From: XN24 sp964413755
GTDB lineage: Bacteria > Pseudomonadota > Gammaproteobacteria > Steroidobacterales > XN24
DNA length: 15,873 bases
Reading direction: 5' to 3'
Assembly (NCBI GenBank): GCA_964413755.1
Contig: CAYPTW010000061.1
Coordinates: 1-15,873 of the forward strand
The number at the start of each line of letters is the position of its first letter. Position 1 is the stretch's first letter. Position numbers and translations under genes: made by a program. Below, one piece after another: positions 15,639 through 15,873 of the stretch. Below the pieces are notes generated by a model. The model did no database searches, was not told the origin of the DNA, and saw only the letters and a program-made list of their open reading frames with translations.

Positions 15639-15671
15639 AGCCTAGCGGACAAGACTTAATCCCACGTTAAT
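15639..15671 (-). promoter_or_regulatory. PmrA/BasR-like box and promoter of PAP2 gene
   Basis: On the minus strand, ATTAAC (15671-15666), five bases, ATTAAG (15660-15655), then ten bases and TAGGCT (15644-15639). TTAA cores are 11 bp apart. The second half-site, spacer length and -10 hexamer are identical to those before the eptA-like gene. Predicted transcript start is near 15632, giving a leader of about 27 bases to the GTG at 15605. One half-site position (the final C of ATTAAC) departs from the PmrA consensus. Confidence 0.68.
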
Positions 15672-15767
15672 TCAGGGGGCCCGGCGCCTGTCGGGACGAT
15701 TTGCGCGGGATGCCGATTTTGTCCCAGACTCAGCTTCTTCCTTTCCCTCCCAGGCACCGGTACACCC
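15672..15767 (+). promoter_or_regulatory. Upstream region of rsmA
   Basis: These bases lie between the PAP2 promoter (minus) and rsmA (plus). Because the displaced rsmA can no longer be transcribed through from pdxA without crossing the PAP2 gene, a promoter is expected here. A pyrimidine-rich tract (15734-15751) is evident, but I find no convincing -35/-10 pair and no Shine-Dalgarno near the rsmA start. Confidence 0.3.
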
Positions 15768-15873
15768 TTGAGCCACCGCCCCCGCAAAAGGTTTGGCCAG
15801 CATTTCCTGCACGACCCATCGGTCATCGAGCGCATCCTGCAAGTCGTCGCGCCGGTCCCCGGCGAGCGCCTGG
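15768..15873 (+). CDS. rsmA: RsmA (KsgA), 16S rRNA dimethyladenosine transferase (3' partial)
   Basis: First 35 codons of the SAM-dependent enzyme that dimethylates two adjacent adenines in the 3' hairpin of 16S rRNA (A1518/A1519 in E. coli), a late 30S maturation step. The N-terminal signature RKRFGQHFLHDPSVIERIL is diagnostic. The gene runs off the window before the SAM-binding motif. TTG at 15768 is taken as start: no ATG or GTG occurs in frame upstream within 70 bases, and the distance to RKRFGQ is normal. rsmA following surA-pdxA is the ancestral order, here interrupted by the eptA/PAP2 pair. Confidence 0.92.
   Translation, partial: MSHRPRKRFGQHFLHDPSVIERILQVVAPVPGERL

Overview
The window is 15.9 kb of GC-rich DNA with tightly packed genes, apparently the chromosome of a Gram-negative gammaproteobacterium. 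The evidence is the outer-membrane machinery (LptD with all four expected cysteines, SurA, RlpA lipoprotein), the Rod/elongasome genes, and gene orders seen in Pseudomonas and Xanthomonas-like bacteria (mrdA-rodA-sltB/mltB-rlpA-dacA-ybeD-lipB and lptD-surA-pdxA-rsmA). Genus and order cannot be fixed from the sequence alone. I see no tRNA, rRNA, insertion sequence, phage gene or CRISPR array.

Region 1 (1-5840, plus): cell-shape and peptidoglycan elongation genes, mreC (5' end missing), mreD, mrdA (PBP2), rodA, mltB/sltB and rlpA. Neighbouring genes overlap by 4 to 11 bases or are one base apart, so this is one translationally coupled operon. It encodes the scaffold (MreC/D), the SEDS glycosyltransferase plus its transpeptidase (RodA/PBP2), and two glycan-cleaving enzymes (MltB, RlpA). 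Region 2 (5841-7969, plus): dacA (D,D-carboxypeptidase), ybeD and lipB (octanoyltransferase), again overlapping. A plausible sigma-70 promoter for dacA sits across the rlpA stop codon.

Region 3 (7936-8601, minus): murU, the uridylyltransferase of the MurNAc recycling bypass. Its 3' end overlaps lipB by 34 bp, and it is divergent from lptD. Its usual partner kinase, amgK, is not here. Region 4 (8690-13160, plus): lptD, surA and pdxA, the conserved outer-membrane biogenesis cluster.

Region 5 (13156-15671): the most interesting part. A convergent pair lies where rsmA would normally follow pdxA: an EptA/MCR-family phosphoethanolamine-lipid A transferase (plus) and a PAP2-family membrane phosphatase with divergent motifs (minus). 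The two genes are transcribed towards each other from promoters about 2.5 kb apart, yet the promoters share one architecture: a TTAA-type direct repeat with an 11-bp period, then TTAAG-N10-TAGGCT. The repeat matches the PmrA/BasR box, so the pair looks like a two-gene, two-promoter polymyxin/lipid A-modification module co-activated by an OmpR/PmrA-type regulator encoded elsewhere. Region 6 (15768-15873, plus): the first 35 codons of rsmA (ksgA), which resumes the ancestral order.
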